Made by a program: the position numbers and the translations under genes | The notes under the pieces: generated by a model | Seen by the model: only the letters and a program-made list of their open reading frames with translations | Database searches by the model: none | What the model was told of the DNA's origin: nothing | Shown: one piece after another, positions 1-11,780 of the stretch | Layout: every line of letters starts with the position of its first letter | Numbering within the stretch: position 1 is the first letter of the stretch | Assembly: GCF_015223195.1 (NCBI RefSeq) | Contig: NZ_JADFUA010000003.1 | Location: 62,001-126,000, forward strand | DNA: 64,000 nucleotides | Source: Chitinilyticum piscinae | GTDB lineage: Bacteria; Pseudomonadota; Gammaproteobacteria; Burkholderiales; Chitinibacteraceae | Direction of reading: 5' to 3'

Positions 1-783
1 GTTGCTACGGGTACGGAAGCCCTTAGTCGGCTGACCCCACGGGCTAACCGGCACACGACCTTCACCAGTACGACCCTCACCACCACCATGCGGGTGATCA
101 ACAGGGTTCATCGCAGTGCCGCGTACGGTCGGGCGAATACCCAACCAGCGCTTGGCACCAGCCTTACCATACGAACGCAGGCTATGCTCTTCATTACCAA
201 CTTCACCCAGCGTGGCGCGACAATCAATATGCACCTTGCGGATTTCACCAGAGCGGAGACGCAACTGAGCGTAAGCCCCCTCGCGAGCCAGCAACTGAAC
301 CGAGGTACCAGCCGAACGCGCAATTTGCGCACCCTTACCTGGTTGCAATTCCACGCAGTGGATAGTAGAACCCACCGGGATATTGCGGATCGGCAGCGCG
401 TTACCCGCCTTAATCGGAGCATCCGGACCGGAAACAATGCTTGCACCAGCCTTCAGACCCTTCGGGGCAATAATGTAGCGACGCTCGCCATCTGCATAAC
501 AGACCAGGGCAATATTAGCAGTACGATTCGGGTCGTACTCCAGACGCTCAACCTTGGCGACGATGCCATCCTTGTTGCGCTTGAAGTCGATCACGCGATA
601 ATGCTGCTTGTGACCACCACCCTTGTGACGGGTAGTGATGTGGCCGTTATTGTTACGGCCAGCAGTCTTGCTCTGCGACTCCAGCAACGGAGCATACGGA
701 GCACCCTTGTGCAGATCCGGATTGACAACCTTGACAACCGCGCGGCGACCAGGCGACGTCGGCTTTACTTTTACCAATGCCAT
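1..783 (-). CDS. rplB: 50S ribosomal protein L2, partial (C-terminus cut by window edge)
   Basis: L2 is a primary 23S rRNA-binding protein of the large subunit needed for peptidyl-transferase centre assembly. Reading the minus strand from the ATG at 783 gives [14 protein letters not shown], and later the conserved [14 protein letters not shown] segment containing the near-invariant His close to the catalytic centre. About 261 codons are present against a usual ~275, so only the basic C-terminal tail is missing. It lies 12 bp downstream of rplW in the S10 operon, which continues off the left edge. Confidence 0.97.
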   Translation of the reverse strand, partial: MALVKVKPTSPGRRAVVKVVNPDLHKGAPYAPLLESQSKTAGRNNNGHITTRHKGGGHKQHYRVIDFKRNKDGIVAKVERLEYDPNRTANIALVCYADGERRYIIAPKGLKAGASIVSGPDAPIKAGNALPIRNIPVGSTIHCVELQPGKGAQIARSAGTSVQLLAREGAYAQLRLRSGEIRKVHIDCRATLGEVGNEEHSLRSYGKAGAKRWLGIRPTVRGTAMNPVDHPHGGGEGRTGEGRVPVSPWGQPTKGFRTRSN

Positions 784-795
784 TACTTAGTCTCC

Positions 796-1101
796 TTATT
801 GCGCAGCAGCCAGGTCAATTTCCTGACCCTTCGCCAAGCTAACGTAAGCCTTCTTCCAGTCCTTGCGGCGACCAACGAAGCGGCTAAAGCGCTTAGTCTT
901 GCCCTTGACATTCAGAACGGTTACATCCTCAACTTTCACCTTGAACAGCAACTCAACGGCAGCCTTGATTTCTGCCTTGGTTGCGTCCTTAGCAACACGG
1001 AATACGACTTGCTCGCTCTTGTCCGCAACGAAGGTGCTCTTTTCAGAAACCACCGGCGCGAGCAGAACGTGCAGCAGACGATTTTCAGTAAATTGTGTCA
1101 T
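796..1101 (-). CDS. rplW: 50S ribosomal protein L23
   Basis: L23 (101 aa) binds domain III of 23S rRNA at the polypeptide exit tunnel and is the docking site for trigger factor and SRP. The start [20 protein letters not shown] and the [20 protein letters not shown] segment are typical of L23 and the length is normal. Its ATG overlaps the end of rplD by 4 bp, implying translational coupling inside the S10 operon. Confidence 0.97.
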   Translation of the reverse strand: MTQFTENRLLHVLLAPVVSEKSTFVADKSEQVVFRVAKDATKAEIKAAVELLFKVKVEDVTVLNVKGKTKRFSRFVGRRKDWKKAYVSLAKGQEIDLAAAQ

Positions 1102-1721
1102 GCGAACATCTCCTCAAAGGCTGCGAGAGCTTCACGAGTCAGCAGTACCTTTTTGAAGCGAACCAGACTTACCGGGTCAGCCTGAGACGGCTCGAGAACC
1201 AGAACATGCGGCAGGTTGCGCGACGCCAGATACAGGTTTTCGTCGAGTTCCTTGGTAATGATCAGGACGTTATCCAGCTGCAGAGCAGCCAGCTTCTCAG
1301 CAAAAGCCTTGGTTTTCGGAGTATCCACAGCAAAACCATCCACCACAACAAGGCGGTCTTCGCGCACGAGCTGCGAAAGGATAGTTGCAATACCAGCGCG
1401 GTACATCTTGCGATTTACCTTCTGGCTGAAGTTTTCGTCCGGGCTATTCGGGAAGGTGCGACCACCACCACGCCAAAGCGGCGAAGACGGCATGCCGGCA
1501 CGAGCACGACCAGTACCTTTCTGACGGAAAGGCTTCTTGGTGGTGTGCTTAACTTCAGCACGATCCTTCTGCGCACGATTACCACTACGGGCATTGGCGA
1601 AGTAGGCAGTTACAACCTGATGAACCAGCGCCTCATTGAATTCACGGCCAAACAGCGCGTCGGACGCAGCAACCGCAGCTTGAGCGGCGCCACTTGCATT
1701 AATGACTTTCAGTTCCATCAC
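1098..1721 (-). CDS. rplD: 50S ribosomal protein L4
   Basis: L4 (207 aa) has a globular domain and a long loop lining the exit tunnel; the loop is visible as [14 protein letters not shown] followed by LWRGGGRTF. In Escherichia coli L4 also represses its own S10 operon by transcription attenuation and translational control; whether that holds here is not shown. The gene overlaps both rplC (4 bp) and rplW (4 bp), a compact coupled arrangement. Confidence 0.97.
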   Translation of the reverse strand: MMELKVINASGAAQAAVAASDALFGREFNEALVHQVVTAYFANARSGNRAQKDRAEVKHTTKKPFRQKGTGRARAGMPSSPLWRGGGRTFPNSPDENFSQKVNRKMYRAGIATILSQLVREDRLVVVDGFAVDTPKTKAFAEKLAALQLDNVLIITKELDENLYLASRNLPHVLVLEPSQADPVSLVRFKKVLLTREALAAFEEMFA

Positions 1722-2362
1722 GCACCTGCCTTCACACTCGGACGCACGACAACATCATTGCCCTTGGAGCCGGGAACAGCACCCTTTACCAGCAGCAATT
1801 GACGCTCTGCATCGACACGAACGACTTCCAGATTCTGAACGGTACGCTTGGCGTTACCCAGATGACCTGGCATGCGCTTACCCGGCAATACGCGACCCGG
1901 ATCCTGCGCCTGACCGATAGAACCAGGAACATTATGCGAACGCGAGTTACCGTGAGAGGCACGGTTCGAGGAGAAATTGTGGCGCTTGATCGCACCAGCA
2001 AAACCCTTACCCTGCGAAGTACCAGTCACATCAACCATCTGACCAACCGAGAAAATCTCGACGGAGAGTTGATCACCAGCCTTCAGCTCAGCAAGCTTTG
2101 CCGCATCAAGACGAAACTCGACCAGACCACGACCAGCCTCAATACCAGCCTTACGGAAGTGACCAGCTTCAGCCTTATTTACACGGCCAGCCTTCTTAAC
2201 ACCGAAAGACAACTGAACAGCGTTATAGCCATCAGTTTCATCGGACTTGATTTGCGTGACGCGATTGGCAGACATGTCCAGCACAGTCACCGGAATGGAT
2301 GCACCATCCTCGGCAAAAATGCGGGTCATACCGACCTTGCGACCGACAAGACCTAAGCTCAT
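1718..2362 (-). CDS. rplC: 50S ribosomal protein L3
   Basis: L3 (214 aa) initiates 50S assembly and reaches toward the peptidyl-transferase centre. The start [20 protein letters not shown], the [12 protein letters not shown] segment and [14 protein letters not shown] loop are diagnostic; the Gln methylated by PrmB in enterics would lie in the central [19 protein letters not shown] region. A 142-bp gap with a terminator-like hairpin separates it from rpsJ upstream, while rplD overlaps it downstream. Confidence 0.97.
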   Translation of the reverse strand: MSLGLVGRKVGMTRIFAEDGASIPVTVLDMSANRVTQIKSDETDGYNAVQLSFGVKKAGRVNKAEAGHFRKAGIEAGRGLVEFRLDAAKLAELKAGDQLSVEIFSVGQMVDVTGTSQGKGFAGAIKRHNFSSNRASHGNSRSHNVPGSIGQAQDPGRVLPGKRMPGHLGNAKRTVQNLEVVRVDAERQLLLVKGAVPGSKGNDVVVRPSVKAGA

Positions 2363-2408
2363 AGTTATTCCCTTTAACAGGGCCGGTTACGATTGACCGG
2401 CTATGATC

Positions 2409-2449
2409 AATAAAAAATAAACGGGCTTACCACCAAAGTGATAAGCCCG
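2409..2449 (-). terminator. Intrinsic terminator or attenuator between rpsJ and rplC
   Basis: On the minus strand a 12-bp imperfect stem (CGGGCTTATCAC pairing with GTGGTAAGCCCG around a TTTG loop) is followed at once by a T-rich run (TTTATTTTTTATT). This is a good Rho-independent terminator in form. It sits inside what is usually one S10 operon, so it more likely works as a partial terminator or attenuator controlling rplC and genes beyond. Confidence 0.75.
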
Positions 2450-2504
2450 CAATACTAGCACAGCAAACACTTGAACCGCAAGAAGAATCTTGCAGCAAAG
2501 CGAA

Positions 2505-2816
2505 TTACTGCAGCTTGATCTCTACGTCGACACCAGCCGGCAGATCCAGCTTCATCAGCGCATCTACAGTCTTGTCCGTCGGATCAACAATATCCATCAG
2601 GCGCAGATGAGTACGGATTTCAAACTGGTCACGGGATGTTTTGTTAACGTGCGGGGAACGCAGCACATCAAAACGCTCGATCTTGGTCGGCAGCGGAACC
2701 GGGCCCTTAACTACTGCGCCGGTGCGCTTGGCGGTTTCAACGATTTCCTGCGCGGAGCGATCAATCAGTTGATAATCAAACGCCTTCAGGCGGATGCGGA
2801 TTTTCTGGCTTTGCAT
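2505..2816 (-). CDS. rpsJ: 30S ribosomal protein S10
   Basis: S10 (103 aa; also NusE) is part of the 30S head and of the NusB-NusE antitermination complex. [19 protein letters not shown], the [20 protein letters not shown] loop and the [20 protein letters not shown] tail match the family in sequence and length. It follows tuf by 11 bp, so it is probably transcribed with the str operon, and is separated from rplC by a hairpin. Confidence 0.97.
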   Translation of the reverse strand: MQSQKIRIRLKAFDYQLIDRSAQEIVETAKRTGAVVKGPVPLPTKIERFDVLRSPHVNKTSRDQFEIRTHLRLMDIVDPTDKTVDALMKLDLPAGVDVEIKLQ

Positions 2817-2827
2817 GTCCAGACCCC

Positions 2828-4018
2828 TTACTCGATGATCTTGGCAACAACACCGGCGCCAACGGTACGGCCACCTTCGCGAATCGCGAAACGCAGACCT
2901 TGCTCCATGGCAATCGGAGCGATCAGGGAAACAGTCACTTCCACATTGTCACCCGGCATTACCATTTCAGTACCAGCCGGCAGCTCAACAGCACCAGTTA
3001 CGTCAGTGGTACGGAAGTAGAATTGCGGACGATAGCCATTGAAGAACGGAGTATGACGACCACCCTCTTCCTTGGACAGCACGTACACGGAGCCAGCAAA
3101 CTTGGTGTGCGGGGTGATCGAACCCGGCTTGGCCAGAACCTGACCACGCTCTACGTCCTCACGCTTGGTGCCACGCAGCAGCGCACCGATGTTATCACCA
3201 GCCTGACCTTGATCCAGCAGCTTGCGGAACATTTCCACGCCAGTGCAGGTAGTCTTGGTGGTAGCACGGATACCAACGATTTCGATTTCCTCACCAACCT
3301 TGATGATACCGCGCTCAACACGACCGGTAACAACGGTACCACGACCGGAGATGGAGAATACATCTTCAACCGGCATCAGGAAGGTGCCGTCAACAGCACG
3401 CTCCGGAGTCGGAATGTAGGAGTCCAGGGCCTCAGCCAGACGGAAGATCGCCGGCTCGCCATACTCAGACTGATCGCCTTCAAGCGCCAGACGAGCAGAA
3501 CCAGTGATGATCGGGCAGTCATCACCCGGGAAGTCGTACTTGCTCAGCAGTTCGCGAACTTCCATCTCAACCAGTTCGAGCAGCTCAGCATCATCAACCA
3601 GGTCAGCCTTGTTCAGGAATACGATGATGTACGGAACGCCAACCTGACGGGACAGCAGAATGTGCTCGCGGGTTTGCGGCATCGGACCATCAGCAGCGGA
3701 ACACACCAGAATCGCGCCATCCATCTGGGCAGCGCCGGTAATCATGTTCTTTACGTAGTCAGCGTGACCCGGGCAGTCAACGTGAGCGTAGTGACGGTTT
3801 TCAGTCTCGTACTCAACGTGAGCGGTGTTAATGGTAATACCGCGAGCCTTTTCTTCCGGAGCGGAATCGATTTGGTCGTAACCTTTGGCTTCGCCACCGA
3901 ACTTCTTGGACAGAATGGTGGTGATTGCAGCGGTCAGAGTGGTCTTGCCGTGGTCAACGTGGCCGATAGTACCTACGTTTACATGCGGTTTCGTCCGTTC
4001 GAACTTTTCCTTAGCCAT
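2828..4018 (-). CDS. tuf: Elongation factor Tu, copy 1
   Basis: EF-Tu (396 aa) delivers aminoacyl-tRNA to the ribosome as a GTP complex. G1 [10 protein letters not shown]2 [10 protein letters not shown]3 DCPGHADY and G4 NKADLVDD are all intact, followed by the two beta-barrel domains ending in GVVAKIIE. It lies 65 bp downstream of fusA at the end of the str cluster. Its protein product appears identical to the copy at 19599-20789, with only about ten silent base differences, mostly near the gene ends. Confidence 0.98.
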   Translation of the reverse strand: MAKEKFERTKPHVNVGTIGHVDHGKTTLTAAITTILSKKFGGEAKGYDQIDSAPEEKARGITINTAHVEYETENRHYAHVDCPGHADYVKNMITGAAQMDGAILVCSAADGPMPQTREHILLSRQVGVPYIIVFLNKADLVDDAELLELVEMEVRELLSKYDFPGDDCPIITGSARLALEGDQSEYGEPAIFRLAEALDSYIPTPERAVDGTFLMPVEDVFSISGRGTVVTGRVERGIIKVGEEIEIVGIRATTKTTCTGVEMFRKLLDQGQAGDNIGALLRGTKREDVERGQVLAKPGSITPHTKFAGSVYVLSKEEGGRHTPFFNGYRPQFYFRTTDVTGAVELPAGTEMVMPGDNVEVTVSLIAPIAMEQGLRFAIREGGRTVGAGVVAKIIE

Positions 4019-4083
4019 TGCTAAATTCCTTCAAATTTTGTGATCAGTTGGGCCAGCTTCTGCCGGCCACCTGCAAACCAATA

Positions 4084-6180
4084 TTACTTCTTGCTCATGA
4101 TGGCTTCAGCGACATTGCGCGGAGCCTCGGAGTAGTGCTTGAACTCCATGGAGTAAGTAGCACGACCTTGAGACATCGAACGCAGTGTAGTCGAATAGCC
4201 GAACATTTCGGACAGCGGAACCTCCGCCTTGATCATTTTGCCGCCAGCCGGATTATCATCCATGCCCTGCAGAATACCGCGACGGGAAGAGATATCACCC
4301 ATGATGTCGCCCATGTACTCTTCCGGGGTCTCGATTTCCACAGCCATCATCGGCTCCAGAATCACCGGATTAGCACGACGCATCGCTTCCTTGAAGGCAA
4401 TCGAACCAGCCAGTTCGAACGCAATCTGCGAGGAGTCCACATCGTGGTACGAACCGAACGTCAGGCGAACGGTAACGTCAACCACCGGGAAGCCAGCCAG
4501 AATGCCGGACTTCAGAGTATTCTGAATACCCTTGTCTACCGACGGGATGAATTCACGCGGAATCACACCACCCTTGATTTCGTCAACGAAGATGTAACCC
4601 TTACCCTCACCGGACGGCTCGAGTGTAATCGTACAATCACCGTACTGACCCTTACCACCGGATTGCTTGGCATGCTTACCCTGCACATCCTTCGCAACCT
4701 GAGTAATGGTTTCACGATAGGCAACCTGCGGCGCACCCACATTGGCCTCAACGCCGAACTCGCGCTTCATACGGTCAACAATAATTTCCAGGTGCAATTC
4801 ACCCATACCGGAAATAATAGTTTGACCGGACTCTTCGTCAGTACGAACGCGGAAGGACGGATCTTCCTTGGCCAGACGACCCAGTGCGAGACCCATTTTT
4901 TCCTGGTCGGCCTTGGTCTTCGGCTCAACAGCAACGTGAATTACCGGATCCGGGAACTCCATGCGCTCCAGAATAATCGGCGCATCGATGGCACACAGGG
5001 TTTCACCGGTAGTGACATCCTTCAGACCGATCGCTGCCGCGATATCACCGGCACAAACCTCGTCGATTTCCTGACGATCATTCGCATGCATCTGAACGAT
5101 ACGTCCGATACGCTCTTTCTTGTCCTTAACGGAGTTCAGCACCGAATCACCGGACTTCACCACGCCGGAATAGACACGGAAGAAGGTCAGCTGACCAACA
5201 TACGGGTCATTCATCAGCTTGAATGCCAGAGCCGAGAACGGAGTATTGTCATCAGCTGCACGCTCTGCATCCTGATCACGATCATCAGTACCCTTCACCG
5301 GCGGAATATCGATCGGAGAAGGCAGGAACTCGATCACTGCATCCAGCATCCGCTGAACACCCTTGTTCTTGAACGCAGTACCGCACAGCATCGGCTGGAT
5401 TTCGCACGCCAGGGTGCGAGCACGCAGAGCAGTGATGATATCCTCTTCGGAAAGATCACCCTCTTCCAGATACTTGTTCATCAGGTCTTCGGACGCTTCA
5501 GCAGCGGTCTCGACCATCTTTTCGCGCCATTCCTGAGCAACATCAGCCAGATCGGCCGGGATGTCGCGGTATTCGAACTTCATACCCTGCGAAGCCTCAT
5601 CCCAGTAGATGGCCTTCATCTTGATCAGATCAACAACACCCTCGAAAGTGTCTTCAGCACCAATCGGCACAACGACCGGCACGGGATTCGCCTTCAGGCG
5701 GATCTTCATCTGCTCAACAACGCGGAAAAAGTTGGCGCCCTGACGGTCCATCTTGTTCACGAAGGCCAGACGCGGAACCTTGTACTTGTTTGCCTGACGC
5801 CAAACTGTCTCGGACTGCGGCTGAACACCACCGACTGCACAGTAAACCATGCAGGCGCCATCAAGAACACGCATGGAACGCTCAACTTCAATCGTGAAGT
5901 CAACGTGCCCCGGGGTGTCAATGATATTGAAGCGATGCTCAGGGAACTGCATGCCCATACCCTTCCAGAAGGTAGTGGTTGCAGCGGAAGTAATGGTAAT
6001 ACCACGCTCCTGCTCCTGCTCCATCCAGTCCATGGTGGCTGCGCCATCATGAACTTCACCGATCTTGTGATTTACACCGGTGTAGTACAGGATACGTTCG
6101 GTAGTTGTGGTCTTGCCGGCATCAATGTGAGCAGAAATACCAATATTGCGGTAACGCTCAATGGGAGTCTTACGAGCCAC
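4084..6180 (-). CDS. fusA: Elongation factor G
   Basis: EF-G (698 aa) catalyses GTP-driven translocation and, with RRF, ribosome recycling. The G domain shows AHIDAGKTT (P loop), RGITITSAA (switch I), DTPGHVDF (G3) and NKMDRQGA (G4); domains II-V follow, including [18 protein letters not shown]. Length is standard. It sits 27 bp after rpsG and before tuf in the conserved rpsL-rpsG-fusA-tuf order. Long open frames on the opposite strand are codon-usage shadows. Confidence 0.98.
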   Translation of the reverse strand: MARKTPIERYRNIGISAHIDAGKTTTTERILYYTGVNHKIGEVHDGAATMDWMEQEQERGITITSAATTTFWKGMGMQFPEHRFNIIDTPGHVDFTIEVERSMRVLDGACMVYCAVGGVQPQSETVWRQANKYKVPRLAFVNKMDRQGANFFRVVEQMKIRLKANPVPVVVPIGAEDTFEGVVDLIKMKAIYWDEASQGMKFEYRDIPADLADVAQEWREKMVETAAEASEDLMNKYLEEGDLSEEDIITALRARTLACEIQPMLCGTAFKNKGVQRMLDAVIEFLPSPIDIPPVKGTDDRDQDAERAADDNTPFSALAFKLMNDPYVGQLTFFRVYSGVVKSGDSVLNSVKDKKERIGRIVQMHANDRQEIDEVCAGDIAAAIGLKDVTTGETLCAIDAPIILERMEFPDPVIHVAVEPKTKADQEKMGLALGRLAKEDPSFRVRTDEESGQTIISGMGELHLEIIVDRMKREFGVEANVGAPQVAYRETITQVAKDVQGKHAKQSGGKGQYGDCTITLEPSGEGKGYIFVDEIKGGVIPREFIPSVDKGIQNTLKSGILAGFPVVDVTVRLTFGSYHDVDSSQIAFELAGSIAFKEAMRRANPVILEPMMAVEIETPEEYMGDIMGDISSRRGILQGMDDNPAGGKMIKAEVPLSEMFGYSTTLRSMSQGRATYSMEFKHYSEAPRNVAEAIMSKK

Positions 6181-6207
6181 GGCTTATTCCTTAATGAATG
6201 ATCGCGA

Positions 6208-6678
6208 TTAGAAGCGGTAGTGAGCAAACGCCTTGTTCGCTTCAGCCATACGGTGCACTTCGTCACGCTTCTTCATCGCACCGCCGCGACCTTCAGCAGC
6301 ATCAAGCAACTCACCAGCCAGACGCAGATCCATGGACTTCTCACCACGCTTGCGAGCCGCTTCGCGGACCCAGCGCATCGCCAATGCCAGACGGCGGCTG
6401 GGGCGTACTTCGACCGGAACCTGGTAGTTCGCGCCACCAACACGGCGGCTCTTAACTTCCACGATCGGCTTCACGTTATTGATAGCGGTAGTGAAAACTT
6501 CGATTGCATCCTTGCCACCCTTCTTTTCGATCTGGGCAAGGGCACCATAAACGATACGCTCAGCAACAGCCTTCTTGCCGTCGAGCATTACAACGTTCAT
6601 GAACTTGGCGAGCTCGGTGGAACCGAATTTCGGATCCGGCAGAACCTCGCGCTTCGGTACTTCTCTGCGTCTTGGCAT
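6208..6678 (-). CDS. rpsG: 30S ribosomal protein S7
   Basis: S7 (156 aa) nucleates assembly of the 30S head and lines the E site. [20 protein letters not shown], the [19 protein letters not shown] helix and the C-terminal [13 protein letters not shown] are family hallmarks. In enterics S7 represses translation of the str operon; no such binding structure was identified here. A 143-bp spacer separates it from rpsL. Confidence 0.97.
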   Translation of the reverse strand: MPRRREVPKREVLPDPKFGSTELAKFMNVVMLDGKKAVAERIVYGALAQIEKKGGKDAIEVFTTAINNVKPIVEVKSRRVGGANYQVPVEVRPSRRLALAMRWVREAARKRGEKSMDLRLAGELLDAAEGRGGAMKKRDEVHRMAEANKAFAHYRF

Positions 6679-6821
6679 TTTATACTTCCTTAATGTGACA
6701 TTCAGTCGGGGTCATCCCCACAGCCCGCCATAAAACAGGCCACTTACTCGATGGCTATACCGTGCATCGCAATGCCACGGACGTGCCCATCGACCACACG
6801 ATACGACCTTGCGGAAAAGGC

Positions 6822-7196
6822 TTAAGCCTTCGGACGCTTCGCACCGTACTTCGAACGAGACTGCTTACGATCCTTAACGCCAGCCAGGTCAAGGGAACCG
6901 CGCACGCAGTGATAGCGAACACCCGGCAAATCCTTAACACGACCACCGCGAATCAGAACAACACTGTGCTCTTGCAGGTTGTGGCCTTCACCGCCGATAT
7001 ACGAAATCACTTCGAAACCGTTGGTCAGACGAACCTTACATACTTTACGCAGCGCGGAGTTCGGCTTCTTCGGAGTTGTGGTGTACACACGGGTGCACAC
7101 ACCACGCTTTTGCGGGCAGGCAGCCAGAGCAGGAACCTTGCTCTTGGAGACTTCCGCAACACGCCCTTTACGGACGAGCTGGTTGATAGTTGGCAT
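6822..7196 (-). CDS. rpsL: 30S ribosomal protein S12
   Basis: S12 (124 aa) controls decoding accuracy at the A site. [29 protein letters not shown] and [15 protein letters not shown] are typical. The lysines whose mutation gives streptomycin resistance (in PKKPNS and GRVKDLPG) are wild type, so no resistance allele is seen. It is the first gene of the str operon and has its own promoter upstream at 7317-7346. Confidence 0.97.
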   Translation of the reverse strand: MPTINQLVRKGRVAEVSKSKVPALAACPQKRGVCTRVYTTTPKKPNSALRKVCKVRLTNGFEVISYIGGEGHNLQEHSVVLIRGGRVKDLPGVRYHCVRGSLDLAGVKDRKQSRSKYGAKRPKA

Positions 7197-7279
7197 TGTT
7201 TCTTCCTACCAGGTTAACAACACGGTGGCCCATAGAGGCCATCGCGCCCATACATTTCCATTTCTGAAAATGCAACAAG

Positions 7280-7303
7280 CGACGACCCCGAAGGGCCGCC
7301 GCC
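7280..7303 (-). other. Leader hairpin of the str operon mRNA
   Basis: On the minus strand GCGGCGGCCC, a TTCG tetraloop and GGGTCGTCGC form a GC-rich stem a few bases after the -10 box and about 80 nt before rpsL. There is no downstream T tract, so it looks like a stabilising or regulatory 5' leader element rather than a terminator. Confidence 0.5.
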
Positions 7304-7316
7304 AAAAAAGACTTGA

Positions 7317-7346
7317 ATTATATGGAGAATCCAAATCTCGAGTCAA
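7317..7346 (-). promoter_or_regulatory. Sigma-70 promoter of the rpsL (str) operon
   Basis: Minus strand: -35 TTGACT (7346-7341), 18-bp spacer, perfect -10 TATAAT (7322-7317). It lies in the 164-bp gap between the rpoC stop and the rpsL start and would give a leader of about 110 nt. Confidence 0.75.
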
Positions 7347-7360
7347 TGCACAAGGCTAAA

Positions 7361-10300
7361 TTACTCACCTTGAGCCTGTTCTTCCATTGCAACTTCGGCT
7401 ACAGCCTCGGCAAACAACGCCATCGGGTCATTTAGCGCTGCTTCGGCACTGCGCTTGCGGTTCTTGTGATAGGCAAGACCTGTACCCGCCGGAATCAACC
7501 GACCCACAATCACGTTTTCCTTCAGGCCGCGCAGATCATCAACTTTGCCCATGATCGCAGCTTCAGTCAGAACGCGCGTAGTTTCCTGGAAGGACGCGGC
7601 AGAAATGAACGAGTCTGTCGACAGTGAAGCTTTGGTAATACCCAGCAGCACATTGTCGAACTTGGCCAACTCCTTGTTTTCCGAGGCCAACTTGTCATTG
7701 GCAATCAGCACTTCGGCGCGCTCGACCTGTTCACCCGGAATGAAGCCGGAATCACCTGCGTCAGTGATGATGACCCGACGGAGCATCTGGCGAACGATCA
7801 CCTCGATGTGCTTGTCGTTAATCTTCACACCCTGCAAGCGATACACTTCCTGCACTTCCTGCACGATATAGCGGCTCAGAGCCTCGATACCTTGCAGCTT
7901 CAGGATGTCGTGCGGATCGATCGGGCCATCCACAATGGTTTCACCACGGTTTACCACCTGACCGTCGTGCACCATCACGTGCTTGTCCTTCGGAATCAGG
8001 TATTCGTTGGCCAGACCGTCCAGATCAGTGATGATCAGGCGCTGCTTGCCCTTGGTGTCCTTGCCGAACGAAACGGTACCGGTCACCTCGGCCAGCATGC
8101 CGGCATCCTTCGGCGAACGAGCTTCGAACAACTCGGCAACGCGCGGCAGACCACCGGTAATATCGCGAGTCTTCGCGGATTCCTGCGGAATACGCGCCAG
8201 CACATCACCCTTACCGACTTGCTGACCATCCTTCACGGTAATGATTGCGCCAACCTGGAAGCCGATCGTGACTGCAGTATCGGTACCTGTCAGCTTGACT
8301 TCGTTACCGGATTCATCGAGCAACTTGACCAGAGGACGCAGGCCCTTCGCGGCACCGGCCTTGCGCTTCGGATCAATAACCACCAGCGTCGACAAACCGG
8401 TTACTTCATCAACCTGCTTGACGACGGTAATGCCTTCCTCGACGTTTTCGAACTTAACCTGACCGGCATATTCGGTAATGATCGGGCGAGTGTGCGGATC
8501 CCATGTACCCAGTACGGCACCAGCTTCAATGGCCTGACCGGCCTTGACCAGCAGGGTTGCGCCATACGGAACTTTGTGACGCTCACGCTCACGACCATGA
8601 TCATCAGTAACGAGCACTTCGGCAGAACGGGCGATCACAACCAATTCGCCCTTCACATTCGCCACGTAGCGCATGTTGGACGAGAATTCGACCACACCCT
8701 TGGACTTCGCCTCAACCTGGCTAGCCGCTGCAGCACGCGATGCCGCACCACCGATGTGGAAGGTACGCATCGTCAGCTGGGTACCCGGTTCACCGATCGA
8801 CTGGGCGGCAATGACACCAACCGCCTCGCCGGAGTTAACCAGATGACCGCGACCAAGGTCACGACCATAACACTTGGCACACAAGCCATAGCGGGTTTCG
8901 CAGGACAGCGGGGTACGAACCTTGACTTCGTCGATACCCAGACGCTCGATCTCTTCGACCTCGTCTTCACCCAGCAGGGTGCCTGCTTCGAACACCGTTT
9001 CCTGGCTGGACGGATCAACAATATCAGCAACAGCAACACGACCCAGAATACGATCGCGCAGCGCTTCGATGACATCACCACCCTGCAGAACCGCCTTCAT
9101 GCTCACACCATTCTTGGTGCCGCAATCATCTTCGATAACAACCAGATCCTGCGTCACGTCAACCAGACGACGTGTCAGGTAACCCGAGTTGGCGGTCTTC
9201 AGCGCAGTATCGGCCAGACCCTTACGTGCACCGTGAGTCGAGATGAAGTAGTCGAGAACGGTCAGACCTTCACGGAAGTTTGCCTTGATCGGCGTCTCGA
9301 TAATCGAGCCATCCGGCTTGGCCATCAGACCCCGCATACCCGCCAGCTGACGGATCTGCGCGGCAGAGCCCCGGGCTCCAGAGTCGGCCATCATGTAGAT
9401 GGAATTGAACGACTCTTGCTTGACCTTGTTGCCATAACGATCGGTGATATCGACAGTCTTCAGGTTGTCCATCATCGCCTTGGCAATGTCTTCACCGGCC
9501 TTACCCCAGATATCGACGACCTTGTTGTAGCGCTCGCCCTGCGTTACCAGACCGGAGTTGTACTGCTCTTCAACTTCCTTCACTTCCTTCTGGGCGGCAT
9601 GCTGCAGCTCGATCTTGGCGGCCGGAACCAACATGTCATCGACACAGATGGAAATACCACCACGGGTCGAGAAACCAAAGCCGGTGTACATCAGCTGATC
9701 AGCGAAGATAACTGTGTCGCGCAGGCCGCAACGGCGGAACGAAGCATTGATCAGCTTGCCGATTTCTTTCTTCTTCAGCGCCTTGTCGACGTGACTGAAG
9801 TCCAAACCCTTGGGCAGAATTTCGGACAGGATAGCGCGACCAACGGTGGTGTATTTGCGCACCAGCTTGAATTGCCACTCGCCGTTTTCGTCCTTGGACC
9901 ATTGCTTCAGACGCACGTACACCTTGGTGTGCAGCGAAATTTCCTTGTTTTCATAGGCGCGACGGGCTTCGTTCACGTCTGCGAAATAGGACGCCAGGCT
10001 GCAGTCCTGCAGTGCCTTCTTGGCGTCCGGCTCAGCTTCGCCCTTGCCATTGATGGCATCGCGGGTCATGTAGTACAGACCCAGTACGATATCCTGCGAC
10101 GGCACGATGATCGGGTCGCCGTTGGCTGGGGCCAGCACGTTGTTGGAGGCCAGCATCAGGGTGCGGGCTTCCATTTGCGCTTCCAGCGACAGCGGCACGT
10201 GAACGGCCATCTGGTCACCGTCGAAGTCGGCGTTGAATGCCGCACACACCAGCGGGTGCAGCTGAATGGCCTTGCCCTCGATCAGGGTCGGCTCAAAGGC

Positions 10301-11605
10301 CTGAATACCCAGACGGTGCAGCGTCGGCGCGCGGTTCAGCAGCACCGGATGCTCGCGGATCACGTCTTCCAGGATGTCCCATACCACCGGCTCTTGCGAC
10401 TCGACCATCTTCTTTGCTGCCTTGATGGTGGTAGCGAGCCCCATGACTTCCAGGCGGTGGAAAATGAAGGGCTTGAACAACTCGAGCGCCATCAGTTTCG
10501 GCAGGCCGCACTGATGCAGGCGCAGGGTCGGGCCTACGGTAATTACGGAACGGCCGGAGTAGTCGACGCGCTTGCCCAGCAAGTTCTGGCGGAAACGGCC
10601 GCCCTTGCCCTTGATCATGTCAGCCAGCGACTTCAGCGGACGCTTGTTGGCGCCGGTCATGGCCTTGCCACGACGACCGTTATCCAGCAGCGAATCAACC
10701 GCTTCCTGCAGCATGCGCTTTTCATTGCGCACGATGATTTCCGGCGCACGCAGCTCCAGCAGGCGCTTGAGACGGTTGTTACGGTTGATCACGCGACGAT
10801 AGAGATCGTTCAGATCGGAAGTCGCAAAGCGGCCACCATCCAGCGGCACCAGCGGACGCAGTTCCGGCGGCAGCACCGGCAGCACTTCCATGATCATCCA
10901 TTCCGGCTTAATGCCGGAACGCTCGAACGCCTCCAGCACTTTCAGGCGCTTGGCGATCTTCTTGATCTTGGTTTCGGAGCCGGTGCTTTCCAGCTCCTGG
11001 CGCAGCGTGGCGATTTCCTGATCGATATTCAGGCCCTTCAGCAGCTCGCGCACGGCTTCTGCGCCCATCATGGCCACGAATTCGTCGCCGTACTCTTCAA
11101 CCTTGTTGAAGTAGTCTTCTTCGGTCAGCAACTGGCCGCGGTTCAGCGGGGTCATGCCCGGCTCGATGACGATATAGGCTTCGAAATACAGCACCCGTTC
11201 GATATCGCGCAGCGGAATATCCAGGACCATACCCAGACGCGACGGCAGCGATTTCAGGAACCAGATGTGGGCGACCGGCGAAGCCAGTTCGATGTGGCCC
11301 ATGCGCTCGCGACGCACTTTGGACAGCGTGACTTCAACGCCACACTTCTCACACACGACACCACGGTGTTTCAGGCGCTTGTACTTACCGCACAGGCATT
11401 CGTAATCTTTGATCGGACCGAAGATGCGCGCGCAGAACAGGCCGTCGCGCTCCGGTTTGAAGGTACGGTAGTTGATGGTCTCCGGCTTCTTTACTTCGCC
11501 GAACGACCAGGTACGGATCTTTTCGGGCGACGCCAGCCCGATCTTGATCGCGTCGAATTCTTCGTCTTGAACGACTTGCTTGAAGAGTTCGAGAAGGCCT
11601 TTCAT
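7361..11605 (-). CDS. rpoC: DNA-directed RNA polymerase subunit beta'
   Basis: Beta' (1414 aa) carries the catalytic Mg-binding [12 protein letters not shown] motif, the N-terminal zinc ribbon (CLCGKYKR...[10 protein letters not shown]) and the bridge helix/trigger loop regions. The frame stays open 20 codons further upstream, but [10 protein letters not shown] at 11605 matches the family start and has a GGAG Shine-Dalgarno 10 nt ahead. It is cotranscribed with rpoB, from which it is separated by an unusually long 175-bp spacer holding a hairpin and a dispersed repeat. Confidence 0.98.
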   Translation of the reverse strand: MKGLLELFKQVVQDEEFDAIKIGLASPEKIRTWSFGEVKKPETINYRTFKPERDGLFCARIFGPIKDYECLCGKYKRLKHRGVVCEKCGVEVTLSKVRRERMGHIELASPVAHIWFLKSLPSRLGMVLDIPLRDIERVLYFEAYIVIEPGMTPLNRGQLLTEEDYFNKVEEYGDEFVAMMGAEAVRELLKGLNIDQEIATLRQELESTGSETKIKKIAKRLKVLEAFERSGIKPEWMIMEVLPVLPPELRPLVPLDGGRFATSDLNDLYRRVINRNNRLKRLLELRAPEIIVRNEKRMLQEAVDSLLDNGRRGKAMTGANKRPLKSLADMIKGKGGRFRQNLLGKRVDYSGRSVITVGPTLRLHQCGLPKLMALELFKPFIFHRLEVMGLATTIKAAKKMVESQEPVVWDILEDVIREHPVLLNRAPTLHRLGIQAFEPTLIEGKAIQLHPLVCAAFNADFDGDQMAVHVPLSLEAQMEARTLMLASNNVLAPANGDPIIVPSQDIVLGLYYMTRDAINGKGEAEPDAKKALQDCSLASYFADVNEARRAYENKEISLHTKVYVRLKQWSKDENGEWQFKLVRKYTTVGRAILSEILPKGLDFSHVDKALKKKEIGKLINASFRRCGLRDTVIFADQLMYTGFGFSTRGGISICVDDMLVPAAKIELQHAAQKEVKEVEEQYNSGLVTQGERYNKVVDIWGKAGEDIAKAMMDNLKTVDITDRYGNKVKQESFNSIYMMADSGARGSAAQIRQLAGMRGLMAKPDGSIIETPIKANFREGLTVLDYFISTHGARKGLADTALKTANSGYLTRRLVDVTQDLVVIEDDCGTKNGVSMKAVLQGGDVIEALRDRILGRVAVADIVDPSSQETVFEAGTLLGEDEVEEIERLGIDEVKVRTPLSCETRYGLCAKCYGRDLGRGHLVNSGEAVGVIAAQSIGEPGTQLTMRTFHIGGAASRAAAASQVEAKSKGVVEFSSNMRYVANVKGELVVIARSAEVLVTDDHGRERERHKVPYGATLLVKAGQAIEAGAVLGTWDPHTRPIITEYAGQVKFENVEEGITVVKQVDEVTGLSTLVVIDPKRKAGAAKGLRPLVKLLDESGNEVKLTGTDTAVTIGFQVGAIITVKDGQQVGKGDVLARIPQESAKTRDITGGLPRVAELFEARSPKDAGMLAEVTGTVSFGKDTKGKQRLIITDLDGLANEYLIPKDKHVMVHDGQVVNRGETIVDGPIDPHDILKLQGIEALSRYIVQEVQEVYRLQGVKINDKHIEVIVRQMLRRVIITDAGDSGFIPGEQVERAEVLIANDKLASENKELAKFDNVLLGITKASLSTDSFISAASFQETTRVLTEAAIMGKVDDLRGLKENVIVGRLIPAGTGLAYHKNRKRSAEAALNDPMALFAEAVAEVAMEEQAQGE

Positions 11606-11645
11606 ATCAATTCTTCTCCAAAAGAGAGGGGCTACACACCCACAC

Positions 11646-11694
11646 TGGTATACAGCCAGAACCAAACATAATCTTTGGCTACAGGCAGATACCC
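11646..11694. repeat. Dispersed ~50-nt intergenic element, copy in rpoB-rpoC spacer
   Basis: Begins TGGTATACAGCCAGAACCAA and ends GCAGATACCC. Its first 20 nt match the element after ahpF (54865) at about 16 positions, including GGTATA, CCAGAA and CAA in the same spacing. It lies 40 bp upstream of rpoC. Family membership is by eye. Confidence 0.45.
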
Positions 11695-11743
11695 TGCCTT
11701 TACTATGTATAACCCCACCCGTGAGGGTGAGAGTCAGGTGCGC

Positions 11744-11762
11744 AAGGGGCTGTTAAGCCCCC
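11744..11762 (-). other. Hairpin after rpoB stop
   Basis: Minus strand GGGGCTTAACAGCCCC forms a 6-bp GC stem with a TAAC loop 20 nt after the rpoB stop. There is no T run, so an mRNA-processing or stability role is more likely than termination. Confidence 0.4.
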
Positions 11763-11780
11763 TCCCACACCTCACACGGA

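Noticed and set aside
2828-4018. Second tuf copy as an assembly duplication
   Set aside because: The two copies have different flanks and several silent differences, and two tuf genes are normal in Proteobacteria.
7808-11671. A 1287-codon open frame antisense to rpoC, and similar long frames antisense to fusA, tuf and rpoB
   Set aside because: They mirror the codon bias of highly expressed genes on the other strand, have no recognisable domain and no ribosome-binding sites.
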